Origin: Lysinibacillus composti
GTDB taxonomy: Bacteria > Bacillota > Bacilli > Bacillales_A > Planococcaceae
Direction of reading: 5' to 3'
DNA: 37,463 nucleotides
Assembly: GCF_016908465.1 (NCBI RefSeq)
Contig: NZ_JAFBDY010000030.1
Location: 1-37,463, forward strand
Positions within the stretch are counted from its first letter, which is position 1; the number at the start of each line of letters is the position of its first letter. The position numbers and the translations under genes were made by a program. This document shows positions 17,357-25,387 of this stretch, one piece after another. The notes beneath the pieces were generated by a model. It did not search any database and had not been told where the DNA came from. It worked only from the letters and a program-made list of their open reading frames with translations.

Positions 17357-17392
17357 GACGGCAAAAACGCGACGTCCTGTCGCATTGCCGTC
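17357..17392 (+). repeat. Module-2 hairpin, first copy in element C
   Basis: GACGGCAA and CGCGAC pair with GTCGC and TTGCCGTC, with loop GTCCT. The stem differs from the copies at 116-145 and 17425-17458 by compensated changes. Confidence 0.75.
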
Positions 17393-17424
17393 ATGACTCA
17401 CATCGTGTGAGCCCCAACAATTGG

Positions 17425-17458
17425 CCGACAAAAACGCCACGTCCTGTGGCATTGTCGG
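17425..17458 (+). repeat. Module-2 hairpin, second copy in element C
   Basis: CCGACAA and CGCCAC pair with GTGGC and TTGTCGG, with the same GTCCT loop as the first copy. It is a direct neighbour of a further short hairpin (AGCACATCCTGTGC-type) to its right. Confidence 0.75.
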
Positions 17459-17671
17459 CACTAGCACATCCTGTGCGTCGGAGGAAACCACAAGAGGGTT
17501 TTGCGCCTGTCGTTTCACTTTCGGCGCAGAAAATTGTGTGTTTCATGGAAACTACACAATTTTTGCCCTCGAAGGGTTTTCTAGTTGCGCGAGGAGCTGG
17601 CGTTCGCAGCTAGAAACTGTTCAACTCTCGATAATTTTTACTCTCTTTTAAAATCATCTCCCATTATATAA

Positions 17672-17728
17672 CAAAAGCAGGGTATTTTATCTATTGAATT
17701 GAATCAATAAATGAAATTCCCTGCTTTA
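17672..17728 (-). terminator. Terminator of resDE
   Basis: AAAGCAGGG pairs with CCCTGCTTT, and the stem continues through ATTT/AAAT and TCAAT/ATTGA to a short loop. It directly follows the resE stop codon at 17732. T-rich sequence follows on the minus strand (TTTTGTTATATAAT). Confidence 0.85.
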
Positions 17729-17731
17729 TTT

Positions 17732-19510
17732 TTAATCAAGCGGTAAATAGAACGTAAAGGTTGTCCCTTCATTAACGGTGCTATCTACTCGAATATTCCC
17801 TTTATGGGCTTCAACAATATTTTTCGCAATTCCCAACCCTAAGCCAGTGCCACCTTTAGACCGAGTTCGTGCTTTGTCTGCCTTATAGAATCGCTCAAAT
17901 ACAAATGGTAGGTCTTCTTTTGGAATCCCTTCCCCTGTATCAGCAACTTTAATTTTTGCGTAAGATAGTTCATGTTCCAGTGACACGGTAACTTTTCCAC
18001 TATCAGGTGTATGTCTGATTGCATTATCAATTAAATTCGTTAATACTTGTTCGATTCGATCTTCATCGATATTAATTAGCACGTCATTAGAAATTTCTGA
18101 AGTAAACTGTAAACGAACATGTTTTTCTTTTGCAACCTGTGCAAATTTTTGTGTAATTCGCTCGATTACGTTGACAACTGGAACGGTATCCTTATATAAC
18201 CGCATATGCCCCGATTCCATTCGAGCTAAGTCTAGTAAATCTTTAACAAGGCGACCCATTCGCTGTGACTCATCATAAATGATTTTTATCATTTCTTTGC
18301 GATCTTCTTCCGTTGTCACAACATCATCTAAAATTGCCTCTGAATATCCTTGTAACATAGCAATTGGTGTTCGTAGTTCGTGTGACACATTGGCAATAAA
18401 GTCTGATCGCAACTTGTCCAATTTCTTTTGTTCAGTCATATCCCGTATTACCGCAACGGCACCTCGAACGGATTGACCGCTACTTTTTAATGGGCTAATT
18501 TGTAATGTATAATAAGATCCTTCTATTTCGATATCTTCAACGAGTTTATCTTCAAATTCAAGAACATGTTCTAACATATGATAGATTTCATTTGGTATTG
18601 GACTTTTACTTTCAAGCCCTTTACTAATGAACCATTTCTGTAGTAACCGCTCTGCCGGTGGGTTACTTACTAGTATCTCACGGTCTCGATTAAATGTAAT
18701 AACTGCATCAGTCATAGAAGTTAAAATACTAGATAATTGCTCTTTTTCTTGGTTAATGACTTCTAAATGATTTTTTAATTGTCTACCCATTTGGTTAAAG
18801 GCAACAGATAATTGACCTATTTCGTCATTTTGAGTAGTTGGCAATTGCCCTTCAAAACGACCTTTTGCTATTTCAAAGGCACGCTCTCGCATTTTTCGTA
18901 GCGGTGATGTAATTCTAGAAGATAAGAAGAATGCGAAGAAAGTAGTTAATACAAAAGCAATAAATGCCGAGAAAATAACAATTTTAGTTGTATACTCAGA
19001 CGTAGAATGCAATACGTCTGGATTTTGGAAAATATATAGAGCACCCTGTTCAGATTCACCCGTATTTAGAGGTGTACCTAACACAAGATATGATTCCATT
19101 TTTTCTTCCGAATCTTGTGAAGGTAAAATCAGTTCTTTTACCAAGGGTTCCTTTGAGTTATTAATTTTAGAAAATTGTTTATTATCAATAATTGTACGTT
19201 GAATTTCACTTTGATTTAAACCGGTTTGATACGAGGAAATGACTTCATGATTACTTGATACAAGTAAGGCATTTGTATCGTCATCGAGCAGGGCCATTAA
19301 CATGCTATTAGACATTTCTGCTAAACCATATTCCCGTACAATACTTTCAATCGTATCCGCCGTCTTCATTAACGATGCCTCAGACTGTTGTTTATAATAA
19401 TCGTCTAAGAATTCAAGCATTAAAACCGTGAAGATAAATAAAACAAACGAAACGAGAAGCAATATGGTTCCCCATAGCTTCCCGACAATACTATTCCATA
19501 TTCTATTCAT
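17732..19510 (-). CDS. resE: Sensor histidine kinase ResE
   Basis: ResE is the sensor of the ResDE system, which activates respiration and anaerobic genes when oxygen is limiting. The 592-residue protein has two membrane segments (about 13-34 and 176-196) around an extracytoplasmic domain, HAMP (about 197-249), PAS (about 262-360), the dimerisation/phosphoacceptor domain with His377 in FIANVSHELRTP, and an HATPase_c domain with N-box (LTNLIDNAIRHT), G1 (DTGEGI) and G2 (GGTGLGLGI). The ATG overlaps the end of resD by 8 bp, giving coupled translation. Length matches B. subtilis ResE. Confidence 0.95.
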   Translation of the reverse strand: MNRIWNSIVGKLWGTILLLVSFVLFIFTVLMLEFLDDYYKQQSEASLMKTADTIESIVREYGLAEMSNSMLMALLDDDTNALLVSSNHEVISSYQTGLNQSEIQRTIIDNKQFSKINNSKEPLVKELILPSQDSEEKMESYLVLGTPLNTGESEQGALYIFQNPDVLHSTSEYTTKIVIFSAFIAFVLTTFFAFFLSSRITSPLRKMRERAFEIAKGRFEGQLPTTQNDEIGQLSVAFNQMGRQLKNHLEVINQEKEQLSSILTSMTDAVITFNRDREILVSNPPAERLLQKWFISKGLESKSPIPNEIYHMLEHVLEFEDKLVEDIEIEGSYYTLQISPLKSSGQSVRGAVAVIRDMTEQKKLDKLRSDFIANVSHELRTPIAMLQGYSEAILDDVVTTEEDRKEMIKIIYDESQRMGRLVKDLLDLARMESGHMRLYKDTVPVVNVIERITQKFAQVAKEKHVRLQFTSEISNDVLINIDEDRIEQVLTNLIDNAIRHTPDSGKVTVSLEHELSYAKIKVADTGEGIPKEDLPFVFERFYKADKARTRSKGGTGLGLGIAKNIVEAHKGNIRVDSTVNEGTTFTFYLPLD

Positions 19511-20219
19511 TTACAACCTCGAATTTATATCCAACGCCCCAAACCGTTACAATCATTTTGGCAGCATTTTCAGAAACACGGTTAAGTTTTTCACGTAAAC
19601 GTTTAACATGTGTATCTACTGTTCGAAGGTCTCCAAAGAAGTCATAATGCCAAACTTCTTTTAATAATTGTTCACGGTCAAATACCTTATCTGGTGCTTT
19701 AGCTAAAAAATATAACAATTCGTATTCTTTTGGTGTTAAATTCACTTCTGTACCATCAGCTGTTACACGATGCGCATCGTGGTCGATTGTTAAGTGTGGG
19801 AACACTACCAAATCTTTTGAGGTAGAAGTAGTTGTAACAGGTGAGAATGCAGAAGAACGGCGTAAAATGGCTTTAACCCGTAGTACAACTTCACGAGGGC
19901 TAAAAGGTTTTACGATGTAATCATCCGCACCTAATTCAAACCCTTGTACACGGTTCGCTTCTTCACCTTTAGCTGTTAACAAAATAATTGGTGTTGTTTT
20001 CTTTTCACGTAGTTCCTCTACTACTTGCAGTCCGTCTTTTTCAGGCATCATAATATCTAATAATATGCAATGATAATCTTGTTGGAGGGCTTTTTTTAAT
20101 GCAACTTCACCATCTTCAGCCTCATCTACATCATAGCCTTCGCGTTCTAAGTACATTTTTAATAAACGGCGAATGCGATCTTCATCATCTACTACTAATA
20201 CAGAAATATTTTCAGACAC
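19503..20219 (-). CDS. resD: Response regulator ResD
   Basis: This 238-residue OmpR/PhoB-type regulator has a receiver domain with acidic pocket D11-D12, phosphoacceptor D55 (LLDIMMPEKDG), Thr in LLTAKG and Lys in VKPFSPRE. It also has a C-terminal winged helix (NLTPKEYELLYFLAKAPDKV, TVDTHVKRLREKL and the GVGYKF wing). In B. subtilis ResD activates resA, ctaA, fnr, nasD and hmp. The start is a GTG at 20219 with AGAGGGG 7 nt upstream. A terminator after resC and a 190-bp gap indicate that resDE also has its own promoter. Confidence 0.96.
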   Translation of the reverse strand: MSENISVLVVDDEDRIRRLLKMYLEREGYDVDEAEDGEVALKKALQQDYHCILLDIMMPEKDGLQVVEELREKKTTPIILLTAKGEEANRVQGFELGADDYIVKPFSPREVVLRVKAILRRSSAFSPVTTTSTSKDLVVFPHLTIDHDAHRVTADGTEVNLTPKEYELLYFLAKAPDKVFDREQLLKEVWHYDFFGDLRTVDTHVKRLREKLNRVSENAAKMIVTVWGVGYKFEVVNE

Positions 20220-20366
20220 GATTAAACCCCTCTCGTTCTTTCTCTACATCTATTATTGTACAATTTTATACAAAAAATGAAAAGTTAATTAATCCATTAC
20301 ACCTATGGTAGGTCATTTTCTAGCACTTTTTTACTTATTTGACAGATAAATTGCTTAAATATTATA

Positions 20367-20396
20367 AAAGTTCTTCCCGTGATGAGAAGAACTTTT
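20367..20396 (-). terminator. Terminator after resC
   Basis: AAAAGTTCTTC and GAAGAACTTTT form a perfect 11-bp stem with an 8-nt loop, about 15 bp past the resC stop codon. It separates resABC from resDE. The T-run is partly in the stem, so read-through may be significant. Confidence 0.85.
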
Positions 20397-20411
20397 ACAT
20401 TTTATCCGTTT

Positions 20412-21599
20412 CTAAGCATATGAGTGTAGACCTGCGATTACTAGGTTTACAACGATTAGGTTAAATAGAATAATGGCAAATCCGACTAAGGCTAACCATG
20501 CACTTTTTCTACCTTCCCAGCCTTTTGATAGGCGTAGATGCAGGAATGCAGCATAGAATAACCAAGTAATTAGAGCCCATACTTCTTTCGGGTCCCAACC
20601 CCAGAAACGGCCCCATGCTTCTTGTGCCCAAATCATTGCGAATACTAAAGCACCTAAACTGAATACTGGAAAACCTATTAATACAGAGCGGTAGCCGATT
20701 TCATCTAGTAACGGTAAATTAACTTTTTGTACTAACGGTTGAAGCATCTCAATAATTCTTCTTCTAGTAATTAATCGAATTAATAGATAAATGACCGTGC
20801 CGAATATAAATGACCAAAACACAGTTGTTAATTTTTTTGCATTAATGATTGGTGGCATTTCCACTAGTGGTTCCATAACATCATCCGTTAATACTTGGTA
20901 TTCATTCATACCAAATACGGCAGGCATATAATAAACAATTTCTGATTCAAACTCTTCTTTGTCAACATAAGTAAATTGTGCTTCATAATCCATTGCTTTA
21001 AATGTTATGGAAGACACAACAAACCCAACGACAAGAACTACGAAGTAAAGAATAAATTCTAACCAAAAACGATTTCTAGATTTTTGCTTCGAATTAATGT
21101 CCTTCAGTAAATAAATTAAGCCTGCAACTGCACTAATAGCTAAGATTGATTGACCAAGTGCAGCAGTGATAACGTGAACCGTTAACCAATAACTTTGTAA
21201 AGATGGAACAAGAGGATTAACCTCATTTGGGAACATTGCTGCATAAGCGATAATTAAAATTGCAATCGGTAACGCAACAAAACCAAGTACCACCACTCGG
21301 TACATGAAATAAATTAAAATAAATGCACCTACAATAAACATTCCGAATGCCGTTGTAAATTCAAACATATTACTTACTGGTGCATGTCCAGTGTAGATCC
21401 AACGAGTAATAAAATAACCCAATTGTGATAATAGACCAATGATGGTTACAGTGATGGCAACTTTACCCCATTTTTCCGCACGTTGCACAGCCCCATCTGG
21501 TTTTTTGCTCTTAATCGCACCACCAAATAGTAATGTTGCAACTAAATATGCGATAAATGCGATGAATAAAAGATAACCACTAATATCGATTAAACTCAT
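20412..21599 (-). CDS. resC: Cytochrome c maturation protein ResC
   Basis: ResC (CcsA/CcmC-like) forms with ResB the system II complex that carries haem to apocytochrome c on the outer face of the membrane. The 395-residue protein has about eight membrane segments and the tryptophan-rich haem-handling motif WGRFWGWDPKEVWALITW near residue 330, together with conserved His residues in loops (for example VHVITAALGQS). It overlaps resB by 4 bp (ATGA), so the two are translationally coupled. Confidence 0.95.
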   Translation of the reverse strand: MSLIDISGYLLFIAFIAYLVATLLFGGAIKSKKPDGAVQRAEKWGKVAITVTIIGLLSQLGYFITRWIYTGHAPVSNMFEFTTAFGMFIVGAFILIYFMYRVVVLGFVALPIAILIIAYAAMFPNEVNPLVPSLQSYWLTVHVITAALGQSILAISAVAGLIYLLKDINSKQKSRNRFWLEFILYFVVLVVGFVVSSITFKAMDYEAQFTYVDKEEFESEIVYYMPAVFGMNEYQVLTDDVMEPLVEMPPIINAKKLTTVFWSFIFGTVIYLLIRLITRRRIIEMLQPLVQKVNLPLLDEIGYRSVLIGFPVFSLGALVFAMIWAQEAWGRFWGWDPKEVWALITWLFYAAFLHLRLSKGWEGRKSAWLALVGFAIILFNLIVVNLVIAGLHSYA

Positions 21600-23251
21600 A
21601 AGGTATTGTCACCTTCCTTTTCATTTTGTTCCTCAACATCTAACTGATCAACATATTTTGGTAAATGTGCGTACTCGGTTACAGCATCGATATCTTTCTT
21701 AATTGTGAACCAGTTTTTATTTGTATGTGCTGCAAGCATGATTGTACCATCATCTAATTGTTGAACCCATACACGTCGATGGCTCCAATACGATCCAATC
21801 GCAACACCTAATAAGAAGATGAATCCTCCAATTGCTAAAATTGGAATCGTCCGGTCTTTGTGAACCGTTAAACCAGACATATTTCTAGTTTCAACACCTT
21901 GGAATGCCATTTTATAGGCGTTATCTCCATTTGGTTCGATTGTTTGTTGAATTGCTACAAAGCTAACTTCGCCATCTGGTTTCTCAGGTGTAATCATTTT
22001 AAAAATAAAGGCTGGATTATTTGGAGTTGGTGTTTTTGTTTGTGGTTCACCATTTTCAAATCCAGAGAAATCTGGGTAATAACCTAATAATGCAACTTTT
22101 GTTTGATCATCAATCACATACTCTTTTTGTGGATTTGTTAAATCAATATTAACGGGTCCTAACGATTCACCAGTTTCTTTATTCGTTAAACTGAAACGCA
22201 TTTCCTTTAATTCATTTAAACGGAAATCCATTTGATAGAAAGAGTATCCTTCTTGTTGTAATGGATGATTTACTCGAATTGAGTAGTCTTGAACTAATTC
22301 TAAATTATCTGATTGACCAGCTACTGCATCTTCTGACTGTTTGTATAATTTCACATTAGTTTGATAGTTTTTCGCTACAACGTTAACACCCTGTTGTTTT
22401 TGCGATTCTGTTGGATCATTATCATATGTTTCTAAAATGAACTTTTCATTTTCAAGGAAGTATCCATCCATTCCGGGAACTGCACGAGTTTCCCCTTCAC
22501 GAATCCACATGGCTTCATCAACGTAAAATCCAGGAAGTAAACGGAACATAACTCCAAGTAAGAAAATAATTAAACCAACGTGATTTATGTACGGACCAGA
22601 ACGAGCAAATCGTCCGCGTTCTGCCAAAAGTGCATTTCCTTCACGTCGCACTTTATATTTTAAGTTTTTCATTTTATCTTCGATTAAATCTAACGTACGA
22701 GCTGAATCCCCTTCTGTTATGGCACCTTCTGCAATAACACGTTGACGTTTCATGAAACTCTCATGTCGCTTCACTCGTTGATTTTTCAAAGATTTATAAA
22801 GAGGTAAGCCTCTGTCAAGACTTGCCACGATGATTGAAATCCCAAGCATACCGACTAACACTTGGAACCACCACGAACTATATATATCAGCTAAACCTAG
22901 CGAATAATAAAGCTTTCCTAATGAACCGTAAGTTTTCTCATAGTAGAGTTCTCTTTCAAGTTCTGTACCGGCAGAAACATAAAATTCTTGAGGGAAAATA
23001 GTACCGATGGATGCCGCTACTAATGTAATGATTATTAATGAAACCCCTACTTTTACACTAGAAAAGAAATTCCAAATTTTATCTACAATTGATTTGTTGT
23101 AGGTTTTAGAACGAATGGCAGATCCATCATATTTCATATCTAAGACTTTACTATTTTGTTCCTCTTCTGTTAGAGGACGCCCACAGTTTGCACAAATCTT
23201 AGTGCCTACTGGATTTTCGTGTTTACAGACACAAATGATTTTTTCCATCAT
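21596..23251 (-). CDS. resB: Cytochrome c maturation protein ResB
   Basis: This 551-residue CcsB-like partner of ResC has an N-terminal zinc ribbon (C7, C9 and CANCG around C20-C23), as in Bacillus ResB, followed by membrane segments at about 70-92 and 130-150, one near 225-245 and one near 480-500. A large extracytoplasmic domain lies between the last two. It acts in haem delivery to c-type cytochromes. Two adjacent ATGs (23251 and 23248) follow AGGAG; the first is used. It lies 9 bp downstream of resA. Confidence 0.94.
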   Translation of the reverse strand: MMEKIICVCKHENPVGTKICANCGRPLTEEEQNSKVLDMKYDGSAIRSKTYNKSIVDKIWNFFSSVKVGVSLIIITLVAASIGTIFPQEFYVSAGTELERELYYEKTYGSLGKLYYSLGLADIYSSWWFQVLVGMLGISIIVASLDRGLPLYKSLKNQRVKRHESFMKRQRVIAEGAITEGDSARTLDLIEDKMKNLKYKVRREGNALLAERGRFARSGPYINHVGLIIFLLGVMFRLLPGFYVDEAMWIREGETRAVPGMDGYFLENEKFILETYDNDPTESQKQQGVNVVAKNYQTNVKLYKQSEDAVAGQSDNLELVQDYSIRVNHPLQQEGYSFYQMDFRLNELKEMRFSLTNKETGESLGPVNIDLTNPQKEYVIDDQTKVALLGYYPDFSGFENGEPQTKTPTPNNPAFIFKMITPEKPDGEVSFVAIQQTIEPNGDNAYKMAFQGVETRNMSGLTVHKDRTIPILAIGGFIFLLGVAIGSYWSHRRVWVQQLDDGTIMLAAHTNKNWFTIKKDIDAVTEYAHLPKYVDQLDVEEQNEKEGDNTL

Positions 23252-23260
23252 CCCGTACTC

Positions 23261-23794
23261 CTATTCTGGCTTAATCGACTCCATAAAAGAGGCAATTTGT
23301 TTTTCAGTCATTTCACCAGTAATAATTTTTTCCACCTTGCCTTCAGGACTAATTAACATCGTTGTTGGTAGTGGGTTAATGTTATAAGCAGTCATGACAC
23401 TTTTAGTTTTATCTATTACTACCGGAAATGATAACCCATAAGTATCAACAAAGTTCTGTACTTCAAAATCAGATTGTGCGATATTAACTGCTAACACATG
23501 TACACCTTGATCCTTATATGTTGCGTATTGACGATCCATAGCAGGCATTTCTTTTTTACATGGTTCGCACCAAGTTCCCCAAAAGTTTAAAAACACGCCT
23601 TGACCTTCGTAATCTGATAGACGATGTGTTTCACCATTTAAATCAACTAATTCAAAATTAGGTGCCTCTGCGCCTTCTTTCAGTACTTCTACTTTATCTT
23701 TCGTTGCAGAACTATATACTGTATAAACGATTGCTGCCACGAGAACAACTAGAATAACGGAACGCAGAATTGTACGTTTCTTTTTCTTTTCCAT
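23261..23794 (-). CDS. resA: Thiol-disulfide oxidoreductase ResA
   Basis: ResA reduces the disulfide in the haem-binding CXXCH motif of apocytochrome c so that haem can attach. The 177-residue protein has a membrane anchor (about 10-26) and a thioredoxin-like domain facing outside, with the characteristic active site C76-E-P-C79 (FWGTWCEPCKKEMP) and the cis-Pro region (NPLPTTMLI). The CEPC motif is the one of B. subtilis ResA. It is the first gene of resABC. Confidence 0.96.
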   Translation of the reverse strand: MEKKKKRTILRSVILVVLVAAIVYTVYSSATKDKVEVLKEGAEAPNFELVDLNGETHRLSDYEGQGVFLNFWGTWCEPCKKEMPAMDRQYATYKDQGVHVLAVNIAQSDFEVQNFVDTYGLSFPVVIDKTKSVMTAYNINPLPTTMLISPEGKVEKIITGEMTEKQIASFMESIKPE

Positions 23795-23837
23795 TTAACG
23801 GCAACCTCCCCATAAAAAAACTATTTGAATCTTCTTT

Positions 23838-23843
23838 ATTATA
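23838..23843 (-). promoter_or_regulatory. Probable -10 of the resA promoter
   Basis: TATAAT on the minus strand, about 45 bp upstream of the resA start. The sequence 17 bp upstream (AAAGAT) is a poor -35, which fits a promoter needing an activator such as ResD. An activator requirement is inferred. Confidence 0.45.
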
Positions 23844-23883
23844 GCAAAATTAACGATTGCATCTTTTATGATTATGAAGGATT

Positions 23884-23897
23884 TGTGAACGTTTACA
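23884..23897 (-). promoter_or_regulatory. cre site (CcpA) upstream of resA
   Basis: The minus strand reads TGTAAACGTTCACA, a perfect match to the 14-bp cre consensus TGWAANCGNTNWCA. It is centred about 50 bp upstream of the probable -10, immediately before the dispersed repeat begins. The same bases read as TTGTGAACGTTT on the plus strand, which resembles a ResD-type site, so either regulator could bind. Confidence 0.65.
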
Positions 23898-23900
23898 CTT

Positions 23901-24021
23901 GAAAAGCGGAGAACGCCCGTTTAGCTCTGACAACAACTGGAGGAACCGACAAAAGGGCGCTTTTTGCCCTTGAAGGCGGTTTCGAAGTTGTCGAGGAGCT
24001 GGCGTTGGCAGCTAGACACTG
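23901..24021 (+). repeat. Dispersed hairpin element, copy A (reference copy)
   Basis: This 121-bp simple form starts GAAAAGCGGAGAACGCCC and ends CAGCTAGACACTGT. Its halves are complementary in layers: AGCTC and GACAAC near the left pair with GTTGTC and GAGCT at the right, AACCG with CGGTT, and AAGGGC with GCCCTT around GCTTTTT. A small AGCTG/CAGCT hairpin at the right end can compete with the outer stem. No obvious target-site duplication flanks it. It lies between the 3' end of rluB and resA. Confidence 0.85.
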
Positions 24022-24068
24022 TACAAATTCGAAAGTATTTGATTTCTTAAACCTATTTAATAACAGTG

Positions 24069-24803
24069 TTAATCAATTTTGCCAGTTTCAGCCAATACAC
24101 GCAATAATTTTACTTCATGTTTTGTAAGTTCTCGATATTCTCCTGTACTTAGGCCTGTTAAATCTAAAAATGCTAGACGTTCACGTTTTAATTTTACGAC
24201 TGGTGTACCGATCGCATCAAACATACGACGAACCTGGCGATTTCGCCCTTCATGTATTGTAATTTCGACAATTGCTTTGTTAGCTTTCTCATCAAATGTT
24301 GTCATACTTACTTTTGCTGGAGCAGTTTTGCCATCCTCTAATTTAATTCCGCGCTGAAGTTTCTTTAAATTTTCTATTGTCGGAATACCTTTAACACGTG
24401 CAATATAAGTTTTGTCTATTTTGTATTTAGGATGTGTTATTAAATTAGCAAACTCTCCATCATTCGTTAATAATAGTAAACCCGATGTATCATAGTCTAA
24501 GCGACCTACAGGGAAAATTCGCTCCTGTACATGTTTCTTGAACAGATCTGTTACTGTTTTACGACCTTTATCGTCTGTAACAGCTGAAATAACACCTCTA
24601 GGCTTATAAAGTAAGAAATACACTTTGTCTTCTTTTTCAAGCTTAACTCCATTCACTTCTACAGTATCTGAGCTTGAAACCTTTGTCCCTAGTTCTCGAA
24701 CAACTTTTCCATTGACCTTTACTTTACCTTCTAAAATAAGTTCTTCTGCTTTTCGTCTCGATGCAACACCTGCATACGCGATTACCTTTTGTAATCTTTC
24801 CAA
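24069..24803 (-). CDS. rluB: 23S rRNA pseudouridine synthase RluB
   Basis: RluB isomerises uridine 2605 (E. coli numbering) in the peptidyl-transferase region of 23S rRNA. The 244-residue protein has an N-terminal S4 RNA-binding domain (LQKVIAYAGVASRRKAEELI) and the RsuA/RluB catalytic domain with the aspartate in GRLDYDTSGLLLLTNDG, then the IHEGRNRQVRRMFDAIG segment. The start is a TTG at 24803, because GGAG lies 8 nt upstream; the 24821 ATG would include the ribosome site. It follows dacB in the B. subtilis order except that spmA and spmB are missing between them. Confidence 0.94.
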   Translation of the reverse strand: MERLQKVIAYAGVASRRKAEELILEGKVKVNGKVVRELGTKVSSSDTVEVNGVKLEKEDKVYFLLYKPRGVISAVTDDKGRKTVTDLFKKHVQERIFPVGRLDYDTSGLLLLTNDGEFANLITHPKYKIDKTYIARVKGIPTIENLKKLQRGIKLEDGKTAPAKVSMTTFDEKANKAIVEITIHEGRNRQVRRMFDAIGTPVVKLKRERLAFLDLTGLSTGEYRELTKHEVKLLRVLAETGKID

Positions 24804-24821
24804 AAAAATCACTCCGTCCAA

Positions 24822-25145
24822 GTATTAATGTTATACGCGTTCGTTTAATTTACACGCTTTGAAAATGTTGTTCCAATGTTTTTATTTATTGCATTTATCG
24901 ATAACGAGTTATTCTTTAGTAGAAGCGCTGACTACATGTTTGTGACAGTATGCAACTCCTTAACGAGTAATCGTATTACAATCTTGTGATCATCTTTTCT
25001 TATATCTAAATATCCTTTAAAAACTAGAAGTTGTAAAACGTAGTCGAATTACCATTTATCTTTGAAAATTATGTCATATTTTATATATTAGTTAAAGGAA
25101 AATTGCTTTATTTCAAAGATGTTTTATTATTTTGACATATAAATA
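24822..25145. other. Intergenic region without recognised features
   Basis: About 320 bp of AT-rich sequence between rluB and the repeat at 25146. No ORF, RNA gene or repeat can be supported. In B. subtilis this interval holds spmA and spmB; no remnant of either was recognised by eye. Confidence 0.5.
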
Positions 25146-25264
25146 GAAAAGCGGAGAACGCCCGTTAGCTCCGACAACAACTGGAAGAACGGTCAAAAGG
25201 ACGCTTTTTGTCCTTGCAGCGGTTCTGAAGTTGTCGAGGAGCTGTCGTACGCAGCTAGACACTG
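25146..25264 (+). repeat. Dispersed hairpin element, copy B
   Basis: Same layout as copy A: left GAAAAGCGGAGAACGCCCGT, right CAGCTAGACACTG. The inner stem is AAGGAC/GTCCTT instead of AAGGGC/GCCCTT, a compensated change, and the loop GCTTTTT is unchanged. It lies 3' of dacB in the same orientation as copy A. Confidence 0.85.
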
Positions 25265-25319
25265 ATTTAACATTTGAAAATAGAATTAGGTAGAAATTAA
25301 TTTGTAACATGCATAATCA

Positions 25320-25371
25320 AAGCGCTCCGTTTTCAACTAAGATTCCGATGAAAACGAAGCGCTAAATTTTT
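25320..25371 (-). terminator. Hairpin at the end of dacB
   Basis: AGCGCT-CGTTTTCA pairs with TGAAAACG-AGCGCT, one mismatch, around a 13-nt loop. The better T-run is on the plus strand, but the position directly after the dacB stop codon suggests it serves dacB. Confidence 0.75.
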
Positions 25372-25387
25372 TTGAAGGTTTGACCCA

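Larger units (their letters stand above)
17327..17613 (+). repeat. Composite dispersed hairpin element, copy C
   Basis: The ends match the short copies: AAAAGCGGAGAACGCCCGTT at the left and GAGGAGCTGGCGTT with CAGCTAGA at the right. The centre is enlarged to about 290 bp. It contains at least five hairpins: module-2 stems at 17357-17392 and 17425-17458, a GACTCACA/TGTGAGCC hairpin near 17394-17413, GCGCC/GGCGC near 17500-17527, and AAATTGTGT/ACACAATTT near 17529-17560. A GAGGG/CCCTC stem closes the last group, replacing the simple loop of the other copies. Short ORFs here are artefacts of the GC-rich repeat. Confidence 0.75.

Noticed and set aside
17291..17651. Several short ORFs on both strands
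   Set aside because: They run through the GC-rich hairpin element C, where stop codons are rare by composition, and their peptides mirror each other's stems.
20258..20275. Inverted repeat TTGTA-N8-TACAA upstream of resD
   Set aside because: It is short, in AT-rich sequence and not matched to a known regulator; it may simply contain part of the resD promoter.
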